Positions 32,607 to 45,254 of a stretch of DNA of 64,000 bases are shown here, one piece after another (positions within the stretch are counted from its first letter, which is position 1; each line of letters begins with the position of its first letter). This DNA is from Bryum argenteum. Lineage: Eukaryota > Streptophyta > Bryopsida > Bryales > Bryaceae. Location: positions 15,606,727 through 15,670,726 of the forward strand of contig CM073327.1 in the NCBI GenBank assembly GCA_037043015.1, given 5' to 3'. The notes under the pieces were generated by a model, which saw only the letters and a program-made list of their open reading frames with translations, was not told the origin of the DNA and ran no database searches. The position numbers were made by a program, and so were the translations under genes.

Positions 32607-35600
32607 ATGGCAAACGATGTGGAGCAGCCGCTGCTTGAAAAGAAGCGACTGGCATATCCGAATTGCCGTGGTTGTCAGAGTCTTTACTTGCAGGATGCAG
32701 ATGCGAAAATTCCATATAAATTGTTTGCAGTCATGGCGGCGCTTACGCTCGTGAACGGTAAGCGATAGACATCGTACTTTTTGAAGAAGTAGGTCTGAGT
32801 CTTTTTTCATTTCTGTTTGTGTTGCTTGTACTTGGAGCTGGTTTGAGCTTGTTATGTTTAATATTTGGACTTTCTTGTGTTACAGCTTTGCCGATTTCAT
32901 CTCTTTACCCGTTTCTGTATTTTATGGTGAGCTATTCCTCGTCCTTTGTTTTTGTGCAGCTTGACTTGTGTTCATTGATTAGGAGTCGGCTGCAACCATT
33001 TCGAATGGTCGAGTCGTTAGAATAGATTCGAACATTCTTGAACAGTATCGGTTATGTTCCGGTTCTAGAGTCCTTATTCGTGAAGGTTAACATTGCTGAT
33101 GGAGAGGCATCTTTCTTACTGGAAAGGCAAAATTTGTCTTGATCGTTTTTGCTGTTGGAGATGCCTCTGCGGTAACAATGAAAAATGGGGACCAAGTCTA
33201 GCCAGGCTAAGAATGCTCGTATGCTGTTGGAGCTGGTTCGTCGTTCTATGTTGTGCTCTGAGTATATCGAGGTGGCGAATACCTGAATTTTACTATGTCT
33301 TGCAGGTAAAAGATTTCAAGATCGCAGAAGATGACAAAGACATTGGATTTTATGCTGGATACATAGGTGAGCAATCAACAATGTTTGTCATGTCAGAGAC
33401 TGCGAGATTGTAAGAGGTCAGGTTTTTGTGCTGTAAAACATAGAATGTACCTTGAAGTTGGACACTAGTACAGAGCATGTATTTCAGGAGAAGATGTAGT
33501 AGAGTTGAATACATTTCTAGTCTTGGAAGAAGATACTCGTTCAAAATGTTCATGTCCTCTTTCAATTTTGAGCATGTGGAGCAGAACTTCATCATTTTTA
33601 GGGAAGTTTGTACAGATAACTATGGGCTTACTTGAAATTGAAAGATCTGTGGATTTCTTCTTACTTGTTCAGGGTCAGCTTTTATGTTCGGGCGGTTTCT
33701 GACATCGGTTCATTGGGGCATGGCGGCTGACAAATATGGAAGGGTGCCTGTCATGATATGTGGCGTCATCTCTGTGTTCGTCTTTCACCGTTTTCCTGTT
33801 TTTGGAACTCAAATATGTTTAGAACTTGCGTACATTTCTTCCTAGTATTTCATGGAAAGTAATACCTAGGGCGATATGAACACCACTCACTCCATCTTTT
33901 ATCAAATGGCAGCTTAGTATTCCATACATGGTTTGGAACGAGCACAACATTCTGGATAGCGTTACTTTCAAGATTCTTGCTGGGTAGCTGCAATGGCATG
34001 CTTGGAAGTGTTAAGGTCAGAACCATTCTGATAGTAACTGTCGTTGAAGTATTTACTGTGTGGTATGGAATATTCATTCACATCCTGAGTGTTAGTTTCG
34101 GCACTCACTAGAGGTTATTTGAGCGGAGTCCTCTCCATGGATTTTCTCATGAGATCTCATCTTTTTGAACACTCATCAGGCTTATGCAAGTGAAATCTGC
34201 AGCGAAAGGTACCAAGCTACTAGTGTTTCCATTGTACGTATCTCTTCTCCTGCCGTAATTATTTCTACTTAATATTAATCGTCTCTTCATTGGACAGAAT
34301 TGTAGCAGGTTCCTTATTTACTGCTTCAGTCTTACATTTATATGTCCGATTTGGTGCTCACATTCAAGTGGTATTGATGTTGTAGGTGGGCACTGTATGG
34401 GGTCTTGGATTAATCATCGGCCCCGCTATGGGCGGCTACTTTTCTCAGGTATACGGACTGTAAACAATACAATGTGATCCAGTAGAGTACCAAACAGAGT
34501 TCAGATAGAAGATATCGACGGGTTTATGCCAGTTGTGGATGGTTTTGACAATGTATGTGCTCTTGCAGCCTGCGATAAAATATCCAGACTATTTTCCACC
34601 GGGTTCTTTGTTTGATCGGTGAGTCACTATTTTGCCTCCCTTCTCGTTTCAGTATTTTAATAATTGTATCTAGTTATTACTTTGCTCGTGGTATTTGAGA
34701 TATTGCTCTTGTCAATAAAGACCTCGCTCGCTTACAGTGGTGTTTTTGACCATCTTAATGTGTTCATGTAGGTATCCTTACCTGTTGCCGTCCCTTCTTG
34801 TTACGGTCGTCGCATTTCCAACTCTCTTCCTCACGTTGACTCTTCCTGTACGTCATCACCATCCTTTATTCACTGTCAAGTGCTCCCTCTGTCTCTGAAA
34901 AACTCCAGACCATTCAAACCGTATCCATATATATCAATGCCTAATCTACACCATTGAAGAGAATTCAACCATCTTTTGGCATCTTTGGCATATCATGGTG
35001 TTTTTCAGAAACAGAGGGAGTAGTTTTTCAGAGACAGAGGGAGTATTACAGAGGAGTCGGTCGCTGATAGTTTTGGACGAAGGGTACTGAGTACCTTTGT
35101 AGTCTTTTGAATGTTACTTTAACCAAGGGGTCCTCCTCCTTCAAGGGGAGTCATTTAACTCATGATGTGGGAATTTTCCACTTTCAGGAAACGTTGCACA
35201 CACATGACATTGCAGAGGTTGAGAAAGCAGAAGATACGAAGGAGCAACAATCGCTGTTTCTTCCAATTCCTGAGACTACATCACGGTCAGGGAGCAGAAA
35301 GTACTCCGTTGGTGAAGGGATCGGAAGCCCGGCCTTAATTTCTCCTTTTGGAAGTTTGCGTGAATATAAGTTTGACGACGAGCATTTAGACAGACGACAA
35401 TCTAAATTTTCATCTCGGAGTGGCTCAACGCGGAGCCAACCTGATAGCAACGAAGATTTCATGGGTGCCACTGAAAGTCACAAAGACTTTTCTGGCGCAA
35501 ATGCGATCAATGGAGTCGGAGGTAAGACCATCATTTATATTTCAAATACAGCATACTTACAGTAGGTTCGGCACTCCATATTTCTAGTCGTCGACAGCGT

Positions 35601-37589
35601 CAGGGGTCACTTCTCAGCATCTGATAGAAAGAGGTTGTTATTCAGGGTGTCAAGTTGGTTCTTCAAGTGATGAAGAAGAGAGAAAATTAACGGCGAGCTC
35701 GGAGGAAGACTCAGATACCAATTATACAAAGAAGAACAAATCGCTGTGGACGAGCAGGCCCCTCATGGGTTCTATAGGACTTTACTGCGTATGGTCATTG
35801 CATGATATGGCGTACACCGAGGTTAGCAAACTCTCCAAAGTACTGACGACGAATATTGTGTTGTTCTTGCATGTCAAGTCAGAGGATGTGTTGGCTCGTA
35901 CCTTGCATTTATGAAAGATTGTCATTCTGCCTTTTGTGAAAGTCTTGAAAGTTTTATCATCTAGGTGTGGAACATCATAAACTCGGGTGTGTGCAGATAT
36001 TTTCTCTATGGTGTGTCAGTCCAACTGCAGACGGAGGTCTGGGCTATACTACAACTGACGTTGGGCAAATACTTGCGATTTCTGGTATGTTACACATTTA
36101 ACAAGATTCAAGCTGTAAAGTCTATTAATTTCTTCCTACTCTGTTCGACTACTATATTGGATAGTCTCTAGACTTTTCTAATAGATGGTTAAAAATCTCG
36201 TTGATTTTCAGGATTCACCATGCTGCTATTTCAGCTTTTTCTATTTGCTCCTGTGGTCAACTTCACGGGAGCTGTGCTTCTGTCAAGAATTGCCGCGGTA
36301 GGTTGTCTGATTCCGCTGTTTCGGAGTTGCACTTGCAACACCATATTGGTCGTTTGGATTCGGCGTACCTGCATTAACATCTGGTGATCGTAACCTATTT
36401 TGTAGTGATGCTAGTGATGATTAACCTGATTCTGTTGCTTAAGGAGCAGTGATTGTGTTCAATTAGCCTCACACTACCTGAATGTACAGGCTGTGACGTG
36501 CGTTCTCATGGTTTTTTATCCTGGCGTGACATATCTTCACGGAGCAGCTCTGTGGTGGGTTATTAATCTGATTTCTATACTCAAGAACGTCTTTGGGGTG
36601 AGAATGAGATACTTAAACCCTCAACTTTCTATCGAAATTATGTTCTCGTCTGTACCGGCGCTTAGGTACGGCTTTAAATTGAAGTAAACTTCACTCATGT
36701 GCGGATGTTTTGGTATTCATTCTCATAACGCAATCTGTTAACAACCTTTATGGTGTCCCGAATTGCAGACTATGGTATTCACATCTTCCTTCTTATTGGT
36801 GAACAATTCTGTGGTAAGTTCTAACAAGCTATCTTTATAGGCTGTTTCTAGGAGTTTAACTGAGGTATTGGTAACGTTTGACGTCCGGATAAAAATTTAT
36901 CAAGAGAGACGCTGAGCTGCTTGAGATTTCTTTCATGCCGTTGTGGTGCACTTTGGACTATATTTTCATCTTTTCTTAATCACACTTACAATCATGATCT
37001 CAGAGAAAGGACCAAAGAGGAGCAGCAAACGGGCTTGCCATGAGCTTGGTGTCCTTGTTCAAAGCCATTGGACCAGCTACAGGTGGAAGCTTGTAAGTGT
37101 CAGCTGCAATCCCTGACTCGGCTGCTTGGTTACGTACCTCAGAAAGATGTGGCAACTCATTAGTCGTGCTGTTGTTTCTTGTATTCTTGTACTTCAGGAA
37201 GGACTACGAAACCAAGCCTTTTTACTGTAACCAAATAAAGACAATTTTTGTATCTTTGCTATAACAATTCTTTTCGGTTCTTTGCAGGTATGCATGGGCG
37301 CAGAGTCGGGACAGTAACATTCTGCCAGGTACTTTTTTATGAATCTCTTGGCATGGCTATACGACTTGTTTCTGAGTATTATGTTTCCAGTGCACAAATT
37401 CTTCATCTCTCATTTTGTAAGTAAGCTGCTATCAAATAGTCAAGTTCTGATACGGATGCTCTACTTGTTTATGCAGGCAATCAACTCGTATTCTTTGTCC
37501 TTGGCGTCGTGGTGTCCTTAACTGTTTTATGTACTTTCGAGCCTATTTTGCCGCGTAGTCTTGATCATAAAATGGTTGAAGACGATTAG
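32607..37589 (+). CDS. ZIFL: ZIFL-type major facilitator transporter (18 exons)
   Basis: Exons: 32607-32757, 32886-32926, 33306-33366, 33673-33775, 33913-34015, 34180-34233, 34386-34448, 34569-34618, 34772-34847, 35188-35521, 35598-35821, 35997-36084, 36212-36297, 36490-36597, 36769-36813, 37004-37092, 37288-37328, 37477-37589. All introns are GT-AG and frame is kept throughout, giving 609 aa. Family marks are an N-terminal CRGC (usually CPGC), [14 protein letters not shown] in TM1, the MFS signature [13 protein letters not shown] between TM2 and TM3, RFLLGSCNG in TM4, [13 protein letters not shown] in TM5 and KAIGPATGG near the end. Arabidopsis ZIFL proteins are vacuolar or plasma-membrane MFS carriers linked to zinc, potassium and auxin transport; the substrate here is unknown. 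The central cytoplasmic loop (residues about 235-390) is unusually long and Ser/Glu/Asp-rich, making this protein longer than the usual 450-490. Intron 9 holds a Stowaway-like MITE. Confidence 0.92.
34883..35043. mobile_element. Stowaway-like MITE in ZIFL intron 9
   Basis: Starts CTCCCTCTGTCTCTGAAAAA and ends with GTTTTTCAGAAACAGAGGGAG, followed by a second partial terminus GTTTTTCAGAGACAGAGGGAG and TA. CTCCCTC ends with TA duplications are the Stowaway hallmark; the left flank reads TG rather than TA. It lies entirely within the intron between 34847 and 35188. Confidence 0.8.
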
Positions 37590-38986
37590 TCATTTGAGAT
37601 TAGGTATACTTGATTCAGCACTATTTGTATTCCACTCGCTGGAAATCCACAACATTGTACGTTCTCAATTTATAGATCAATTACTCTGTGATGTAGGAAC
37701 CACATTCTTATCTTAGTCTTTAGGTTATTGAATGATTCAAGCTAGGTATTTCTCACATGAGTTCTCATGAATACACCACTTCGATGATTTTCACCTTCAA
37801 AAAGTGATGTTGTGATTTGGCAACTTTCTTTGTCACGCTCCTAGTTTGAATTGTTTGAAATGTTTGATATGTATGATGTATCATTTAGGAATTGGTGAGT
37901 TCTAGAATATGGCAAATTCACATTTCTCAAATATGACAAATGCACATTCTTTATGATAAAATCTTCTTCTCAATTAAGAAGTGGATAAATGAATCAATTG
38001 GCAGGCTGTGGGTTTCTATAAAAAGACGACATCAACTTCAAAAATGTTAGTGCATATGTTCATAAACGAAACAAGATTATTTCTATTATACTTTATGATG
38101 CATCTCAATAAGGAGAATCTGAGAATTAATTCTTGTTTTCTAAACGCCTCAAATATTGATCAAGGGATGGCATTTACCTCTTCATCAAATCCTCATGGGA
38201 ACCCAAGGTCCCGCCAATAGATTCAAATAAGAGACGGAAAAACGACGAGTTCACATTCTATACGTTGGAAACCTTTTATCTTTAGAAGAGAAATGAAATC
38301 AACAAAGTGTGGCATTCTCTGATAGTTCATACCTATTCAATAATGACTCAACATGAAAACTACAGTGAAGTGAACCATACAACCACTTTATCTGCACGAG
38401 CGTAGGAAGAAGATGACTTGAAACGCAAGATGTACTGAAGTTAACCATACAAACAATCTTCATACACAAGCTTGTATTTATTATATTTGAATCTCTTTAG
38501 AACTTGATTGTAGTTGCAGTTGTAAGTGTTCCTAAAATAGCTTACTAGAATGAGCACATTTGAACATCAACCTCCAAAACTATTATGAAACTCCTTCAAA
38601 GTGGGCCATTTTTGATGCTCCTTTCACCTACCTTACTTATCATCAAGGACTTGAGTGCAATAAATCAATCACTTCAACAAATCAATGTCTGTTTTATCCA
38701 CTACAACTTGTTCATGAAAAGTCTAATTGCTATCGCATGTACACGGTGGTGGAGGTTGTGGAATCTCTATACAATCTTCTTGAGTGTCCCCAGGATCAAC
38801 AGTAGTCCTGCCCCAAAGTACAGAACAATAACATCAATAAATCATCACAAAATTCAAGTAATATCCCACATATCTAACATGAAAATGTCAAAATGGTTAA
38901 AAAAAAATTTAAAAAAAATAAAAAAAATAAAAATTGAGAACAAGAAATCTATGTATGCTTGTATCAAGAGTTTCAATCTTGTGATG
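37590..38986. other. AT-rich intergenic
   Basis: Contains the presumed 3' UTR of the ZIFL gene. Plus-strand ORFs of 70-146 codons over 38008-39025 are AT-rich and without domain resemblance. Nothing else recognised. Confidence 0.45.
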
Positions 38987-39162
38987 CTCCCTCTGTCTTT
39001 GAAAAAAAACCATGATTTGGTCTAAGTAAACGCTTGTCTCACTAAAAAGTTAAGATTTGATATTAACTATCGAGTAATCCGAACCATATCCAACCATATT
39101 AATGAGTGAAGAAAATCCAGCCATTTTGACAAATCATGATTTATTTGTTTTAAAAGAAGGAG
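38987..39162. mobile_element. Second Stowaway-like MITE
   Basis: Starts CTCCCTCTGTCTTTGAAAAA. An inner inverted pair CCATGATTTG/CAAATCATG is followed by an eroded right end AAAGAAGGAG. Related to the copy in ZIFL intron 9. It lies just downstream of the 90-aa minus-strand gene. Confidence 0.6.
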
Positions 39163-39246
39163 TGTTTTTTTAGAAAGGATTTCAAGAATTAAATTTATTT
39201 CTTATTAAAAATGTTGTTGGAAAGGTGTAAATTCATGGTTGGAGCC

Positions 39247-40166
39247 TTACTTGGGCAAGGTGGAAGTCAAAAATTCATTGAAAGCGGGCATGACCGTCTT
39301 GTGTTGATATGATAAATATTTCCGAAACTCATGGTCTCTATACAACCTTCCTTCCTCGTAATTCTCTAATACACCTGCTTGACGATCATCTTTCCTCAGC
39401 CTGCAAAAAATTGACATTTTAATCTTGTAATGAATTGGACCAACTTTATTCCTCTAAGTTAGAATGATTCATTAACCCTTAAAAGTCCCTTGGGGATAGT
39501 ATGTACGTTGTTGTATAATTAGGATTTGCTACCAACAAGAAACTCTAAACTGGAATCGTAATAGCTCACTGAAACCGCATTAATTCAAATGTCAACTTCT
39601 TCTTTGAACTCAAACCCATTAAAGGTGTGCATTCACTCCAAATACAACCAAAATACACCGTATTCTACTGGTCGCCACGGCACGCTTAGACCTTTAGGGG
39701 TTAAAATTGGGAATTGATAGATAGTAGTGGACCTGACATCTGGGTTGATACTCAAGTTTCTCGCGACGAAGAATGTTGTGCTTGCTACTCCTACCATTGG
39801 TAGTATCTACACACAAAACATTAGTTTAAAATTGTATGCAAAGAATTTAAAATTCTAGACATTCTTTGTGAATGAATTTTAGAACCCACTTCTTTCGATA
39901 AGAATGGAAGTAATACTTTTAAGTAACTTGGATAAGTGTAGTTTTAATTTCTTCCTTTTAAAGATCTATGTTTTTAAAGTGTTGTTGTGATTATAATCGG
40001 TAAATAAGAACAACTAATGGCTTCATGAAACACCACAAACCTATCATAAAGTACATGGTCTACTAGTAATGAAGTCTACTTTTTACTTTTTATGCCATAG
40101 TCGAATTTATGTGATTCCAACCTCAGACATGATCCACTTTTGCGCATAACCTGAAGCCTTCACCAT
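39247..40166 (-). CDS. Small single-pass membrane protein, 90 aa (3 exons)
   Basis: Exons: complement(40122-40166), (39733-39806), (39247-39400). Introns are GT-AG and the phases match (0, then 2), giving a complete 90-residue product from ATG to TAA. Exon 1 encodes MVKASGYAQKWIMSE. Exon 2 supplies a short hydrophobic span (ILPMVGVASTTFFVARNL), and exon 3 a charged tail (DDRQAGVLENYEEGRLYRDH ... HKTVMPAFNEFL). The size, N-terminal membrane span and hydrophilic tail resemble accessory subunits of mitochondrial respiratory complexes, but I cannot name it. No exon is long enough to stand out alone. Intron 2 contains a piggyBac-like MITE (39476-39700). Coherent splicing, frame and codon use make the gene real; its role is unknown. 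Confidence 0.75.
39476..39700. mobile_element. piggyBac-like MITE, copy 5, inside an intron
   Basis: 225 bp, ends CCCTTAAAAGTCC and (reverse complement) CCCCTAAAGGTC, flanked by TTAA at 39472-39475 and 39701-39704. Lies wholly within intron 2 of the 90-aa gene. Confidence 0.65.
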
Positions 40167-41359
40167 TGTTGAAATGTGCACCGTCTTATCACGCCTCGAG
40201 GAACTTCGAAGTTGCTTGCGGTGGAGACAAGATAGGGGAATTGAATTGAAAGGACAAGCTTTGCAAAGAGACACAACCTTTAGGCACCATTGTCAACCAT
40301 CACCAACGATGTAGCTTTTTTGGAAATTATAAAACTTATTTGGGTGAGTGGTAATATAGAGAGTAATAGGATGAATTAATTAGTGAATGGATTGGATATG
40401 ATTTTTAATTTTTGTGAAGTAGTCGATGGAGTACACTTAAGTACTCTTATTGTTTGAAAATAGGTGAGGGCTTCAAAAACTAATAGGAGTTTCAAAAGTG
40501 ACACTTATTTTGAAAGAAAGAGAGTACGATACATTCAATGAATCACTTCATTCGAAGAATGGCTGTTGGTTATGGAGTTGAGTAATTAGCTTCTTGTATA
40601 AGTAAGCCGGATTTGGTGTTTGAGAAGAAAGGAAAGTTACCAACAAACTTAAATTTCTTGTATGGTATATATTGGTAATATTCCTTGTGTCATTTTGGCA
40701 ATTTTGTTTTAAAGGAGTGGTTATACCAATCTAGTACATTAATATTTGATGTCTTGAGACTCAAAATTTTGCAATATTTTTCCAAATTTTATTTATGAAT
40801 TTACAGTTTTTGCTTCTACCAATTTATCAGAATTAACCATTGAGTTTGTTTTTTATATTACTTCAATAGGTAGACAAAATCAACAACTGTAATGAGTTTT
40901 TTTTAGTAACACATCAGTTATCTTTTCGACACTAGTAGGTAGTCAGCTAGGAACTAGCATACGGTTGACACGGAAAGCCTAGGTTAGTAGTTCACTTGCA
41001 CTTGTTGATGTTATAATCTTTGCCCACTAACATCCAAGAATACCACATCCAATACATTTGGAAATTCCATGAATTTGGAATTCGGCAAGCAAAACTAAGA
41101 CAATAATACGCACGTAATTATGTTTCGTAATATTCAAGGTTTTTTATTCTTCTCCAAAATATATGCACCACAAAGATTTCAATGCATTCTATGTCAACCC
41201 CTCGTACTCCTTGACACTAATAATTTTCCTTGTTTATCAATCAAAGTGAACATTCAGGAATCTAGGTCCATACGAAGACTCCAATGAATCACACCAACCT
41301 CAAAATAGTTTTGGAATGCTTCTTCCTCCTAATTCATATTAGAGCAAGATAGAACTGTG
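40167..41359. other. AT-rich intergenic
   Basis: Upstream region of the 90-aa gene. No other gene, RNA or repeat recognised. Confidence 0.45.
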
Positions 41360-41362
41360 TTA

Positions 41363-41741
41363 GAGCGCGCCCAACCTTGTGCTTTAGGCCGGGCCGCTCG
41401 GATGCGTGAAAATCTTGCAGGCGCCACTTGGTCGGGCATCACAACCCCAACCCAACCAGGAGATCGGCCTGAGGAAAAGGCTACTCACCAATCACATTTG
41501 CTGACAAGCCAGATATGATAAAAATTCTTTACTGCCAATAAAATAACTGCCACGTGTAACTCTTCCATTGGTTAATGGGGACGTTAAAATGAGAATGAAG
41601 GCACGGGATAACTTGGAGTTATGGTGTACTAGAATTTAGGAGACCTCAACCCTCTTGATCAGGTTACAGGGATAGTGTGTGGGCTGGGTTCTCACACTCC
41701 AAACAAGGCTCCACTCTCCGGCTTGTGGGTTGGGCATGCTC
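41363..41741. mobile_element. PIF/Harbinger-like MITE upstream of the protease gene
   Basis: 379 bp, GC-richer than its flanks. The ends GAGCGCGCCCAACC and (reverse complement) GAGCATGCCCAACC differ at two positions and are flanked by TTA at 41360-41362 and 41742-41744. The GAGC start is shared with the element at 21060. It ends about 290 bp before the aspartic protease start. Confidence 0.7.
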
Positions 41742-42034
41742 TTACCACATCACACTATTTGTGAGTCAACTGGTTGACTGGAAAGCTTGTCATAGTCAAC
41801 ATGACCACAGTGAGTGCACATTGCTTCAGACTTCAAGAATCCGTTAAAGGGATCCATTAAATCCTAAACCTTCTAAACGGAAGCATGCCAAAGTGATGGA
41901 ATCGTGGTAGGAGGATCATGTATCCCACATCCATCCTTTCCTCGCACAATTACAGTGTCTGCGCTCACATTCTTTCGAGGCACAGGCTCTCGTGAATGTT
42001 GCAGTTTCCTGTTACTGGTAGCTGGATAGCTAAG

Positions 42035-44509
42035 ATGGCAGGGATGCTTCAGATGGTTAATTGGAGCTCGCTGCTGGTCTCCTACTTGCTGTTGTGCGTC
42101 GTCGTCGTCGAAGCTGGAAACGAGTGGAATCCAACCTACAATCTGCTGCACAAAAGTCGATCAAGGTCGAATAACCCGTCTTCTCCTCTGTTTCTTAACA
42201 CTACCCCAACCGTCTCCGCTCACGCACGAATCGTTCATAGGTATGCATCACACTCTGATCGTTCCGCACATACTTTGAACAATAAAGTTTGATAAATTGG
42301 TAAATTTCCAGGGTCAATCGATTGTGTATGTTTCATAGATTGTAAGATACAATGATCATGGACATTCTCAAGAATGTGCACAGATAGATCCATTCGACCT
42401 CAATAACTAGCACTACATGGCAGTGGAATTTTCTCCAATTTAACGAATGTGGTGTTAAGAGTGGATGTTGAAGAAGAGACTCACTCTTTTCCACCTACAT
42501 ACGGATCGTTCACACTCTCCCATTTTCATGATTGAGTATGCTCTCCTCGCATTTCAGGGACTCCTTTCCATGGAGGAGGAATGTGACTCGAGAACTGCGG
42601 ATGCAAGAGACAATGATCCGAGACGAAGCAAGAATACTCGCCATCCACAACCACATCAACAAAAGAGCTGCAGAGTCGGTGGTGTACTCGGGGCTCCGCT
42701 TGGACACAGGCGAGTACTTGGCCGTAGTTGGAGTAGGCACGCCGCGCGTGGATATGAGCCTGGTGGTAGACACGGGCAGCGACATCACGTGGTTGCAGTG
42801 TGCGCCTTGCTCCAATTGCTACAAGCAGAAGGAGGATGTCTTTGATCCCACCAATTCGTCGTCTTACAAGGCGCTTCATTGTGATAATGCAATCTGCTTA
42901 AACTTGGACGTCATGGGGTGCGTCGCCAACAAGTGCCAGTACCAGGCCAGTCTTATGAATCCTCTTTTTTGCCCATCCCCATAACAGAGAAGATAGATAT
43001 GCATTATCTGTAAGCTTATTGGAGGAATTGCTCATGAAAATTCAGGATTCTGATATGGAAGCTCATAACAACATGGAATTGCACTGTTCGTTTAGAAGAA
43101 ACAACCCGAACTTTAACTATCATGTTTTGCTTGTTGTGCATTCTATGGAGCTTGATTCTATGAGTGAAAGTTCCGTCATCATGAATGTCTCACTAACGTT
43201 TCCATCAAGGATGTCTCAATCCATCAAGCTTGGTGGAAATCTTGGTGGAGAAAATATTACACTTCTCCACTAGTGAGTAAGTTTTTTAGTTTTCTATGAA
43301 TCTAATCCATCATAGGAGCTTCAGTGGTTCTACTCTTTGTAAAACGAGAATGCTCTTTCCTGTAAGTTCTACTCTTCTTACATTCTATATTTGTTATTTC
43401 TTGCATCAGATCCTATAGCATTGTGCATGCAAAGGTTACAAAGATTATCAGTATGATTGATCCAAGAATGTTTTCATCACCAGACAGATTACGGAGACGG
43501 GTCCTTTACAAATGGGGACTTTGCATTGGAGAGTGTAGAGTTGATGGACGCTTCAAGCCTAAGCTCCTCAAGAAGAATAATATTTAACAACATACCATTT
43601 GGATGCGGACACGACAACGAAGGAGTGTTTGGGATGGCCGCGGGGATCTTGGGGTTAGGCAGAGGTCCTCTCGCTTTCACCAACTACATCAACGGCTATG
43701 GCACTGCATTCTCGTACTGCTTCCCGGACCGAGAGGGAGACTCTAGTGTGCATTCTTCTCTCATTTTTGGTGACGGTGCTGTGCCTAGTGGAAACAGTAG
43801 CTCTGTCCCCTTTACTCCACAATTGCGGAATCCACGAGTGGCGACATATTATTACATTCAGGTAGGGCGAAGTTTCTTCACTTTCATAGACAATCTTGAC
43901 CTGATTTTGTAATTTCAGATTAATCTTAACAATGCATACAAGATCACAATCACGAGCGGATTGAAGGCTTAGAGCAAGCATCACACTTTCCCAAATGGAA
44001 CTTCTAAGAACATCTCAAATACAATGAACACTTTGTGAATGTGCTATCAGGTGAGAGGGATTAGCGTGGGTGGCAAGACCCTCACCGACATCCCATCGGA
44101 ATCATTTCACCTCGACTTGCACGGCAACGGCGGCACAATTCTCGACTCCGGTACGACCGTGACACGCCTCCAATCCACAATTTACGAGGCCGTCCGCGAC
44201 GCCTTCCGAGACGCCACCCAACACCTCAACTTCGTGGGCAAGTATGGCTTCTTCGACACCTGCTACGACCTCTCCGGCATGGACTCCATCAGCGTACCCA
44301 CCGTGGCATTTCACTTCGAGGGTGACTCTGTCGATATGCGCCTGCCGCCCTCGAATTACCTCGTCCCTGTCGCTAGTAATGACACGTACTGTCTCGCCTT
44401 CGCTGCCACTGCTGGCCCTTCTATTATTGGTAATGTCCAGCAACAGGGGTTCCGTGTGTTCTATGATAATGCTCACATGCAACTCGGCTTCCTCCCCAAC
44501 CAATGCTAA
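42035..44509 (+). CDS. Nepenthesin-type (A1B) aspartic protease, secreted
   Basis: Exons 42035-42240, 42558-42945, 43484-43861 and 44051-44509 give 476 aa. Residues 1 to about 27 are a signal peptide (WSSLLVSYLLLCVVVVEA). A propeptide follows, then the pepsin-fold domains. The two catalytic motifs are DTGS (about residue 140, VVDTGSDITWLQC) and DSGT (about 355, ILDSGTTVTRL). The flap motif is YGDGS. The Cys-rich insert after CAPCSNC is the plant nepenthesin-type signature, and the C-terminus GNVQQQGFRVFYDNAHMQLGF is characteristic. I chose the ATG at 42035 for its context; an in-frame ATG at 41996 would add 13 residues. Intron 2 is ambiguous: CAG|GC...CAG gives YQTDYGDGS, whereas a GT donor at 42950 with an acceptor at 43487 gives YQANYGDGS. 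Members act in the apoplast, vacuole or plastid; the substrate is unknown. Confidence 0.9.
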
Positions 44510-44866
44510 GCTGCTTACGAAAAGATCTCTATCACATTCTCCTACTAAAACTTGTAGACACTATATTTCGGATTTCAATCTCTCTGCATTAGATCTCAGG
44601 GGGATAAAAGTGGGGGTTTTGGTGTATTCTGGAAACAAAAGGAGTTACTGATTATCGTGAGGAGAGAGAGGATAGTGACAAAACCCTCCTGTAACTTCAT
44701 TATGGTCACTTGGTCGCGGGCTTACTTGTAATTGATAAGCAAGATCCTAACGAATGCTCGAAGGAATGGCCACGACTAAAGACTGGAGTGACTGGAAGTA
44801 CCTAACAAGAAGCGAAGATGTTCCCTCACTCCATGAGCAATTACAAATGGAAGTTAGTACCTTTAA

Positions 44867-45254
44867 CCCTTAAAGGTCTGAGAAGCCACATTTTGGTTGC
44901 AACATGGTGTTTTTTGTGTATTTGACATACAAGGTGTAAGAATTGATGTATACTCTAGTTACGAGATTTTGTACTTGTGCTAAGCCTAATCCAAGGACAC
45001 ATGACAATTTTAATTTAGATTGTTATCGTACCTACTACATGCTTTAAAAGCTGCAAATGGTCATGTATTCTACATGTATGGTGTCGTATTTGAGCATGAT
45101 AAGGATGAGGTATTGAAAGGACCTCCAAATGAAAATTGTTCGTTGAAGAATATCCAATCCAAAAGTGTATGTCGTACTAAATTTTAGTACATTTTGTGTA
45201 TGTTAAAAGTAAGATACGTGATCGTATATATGGTCCCCTACTGACCTTTAAGGG
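44867..45254. mobile_element. piggyBac-like MITE, copy 6
   Basis: 388 bp with perfect 12-bp inverted ends CCCTTAAAGGTC, flanked by TTAA at 44863-44866 and 45255-45258. The interior is AT-rich and non-coding. Lies about 350 bp beyond the protease stop codon. Confidence 0.75.

Noticed and set aside
38560-39025. Overlapping plus-strand ORFs of 81 and 146 codons
   Set aside because: AT-rich with low-complexity Lys/Ile tails, running into a Stowaway-like MITE; no family resemblance.
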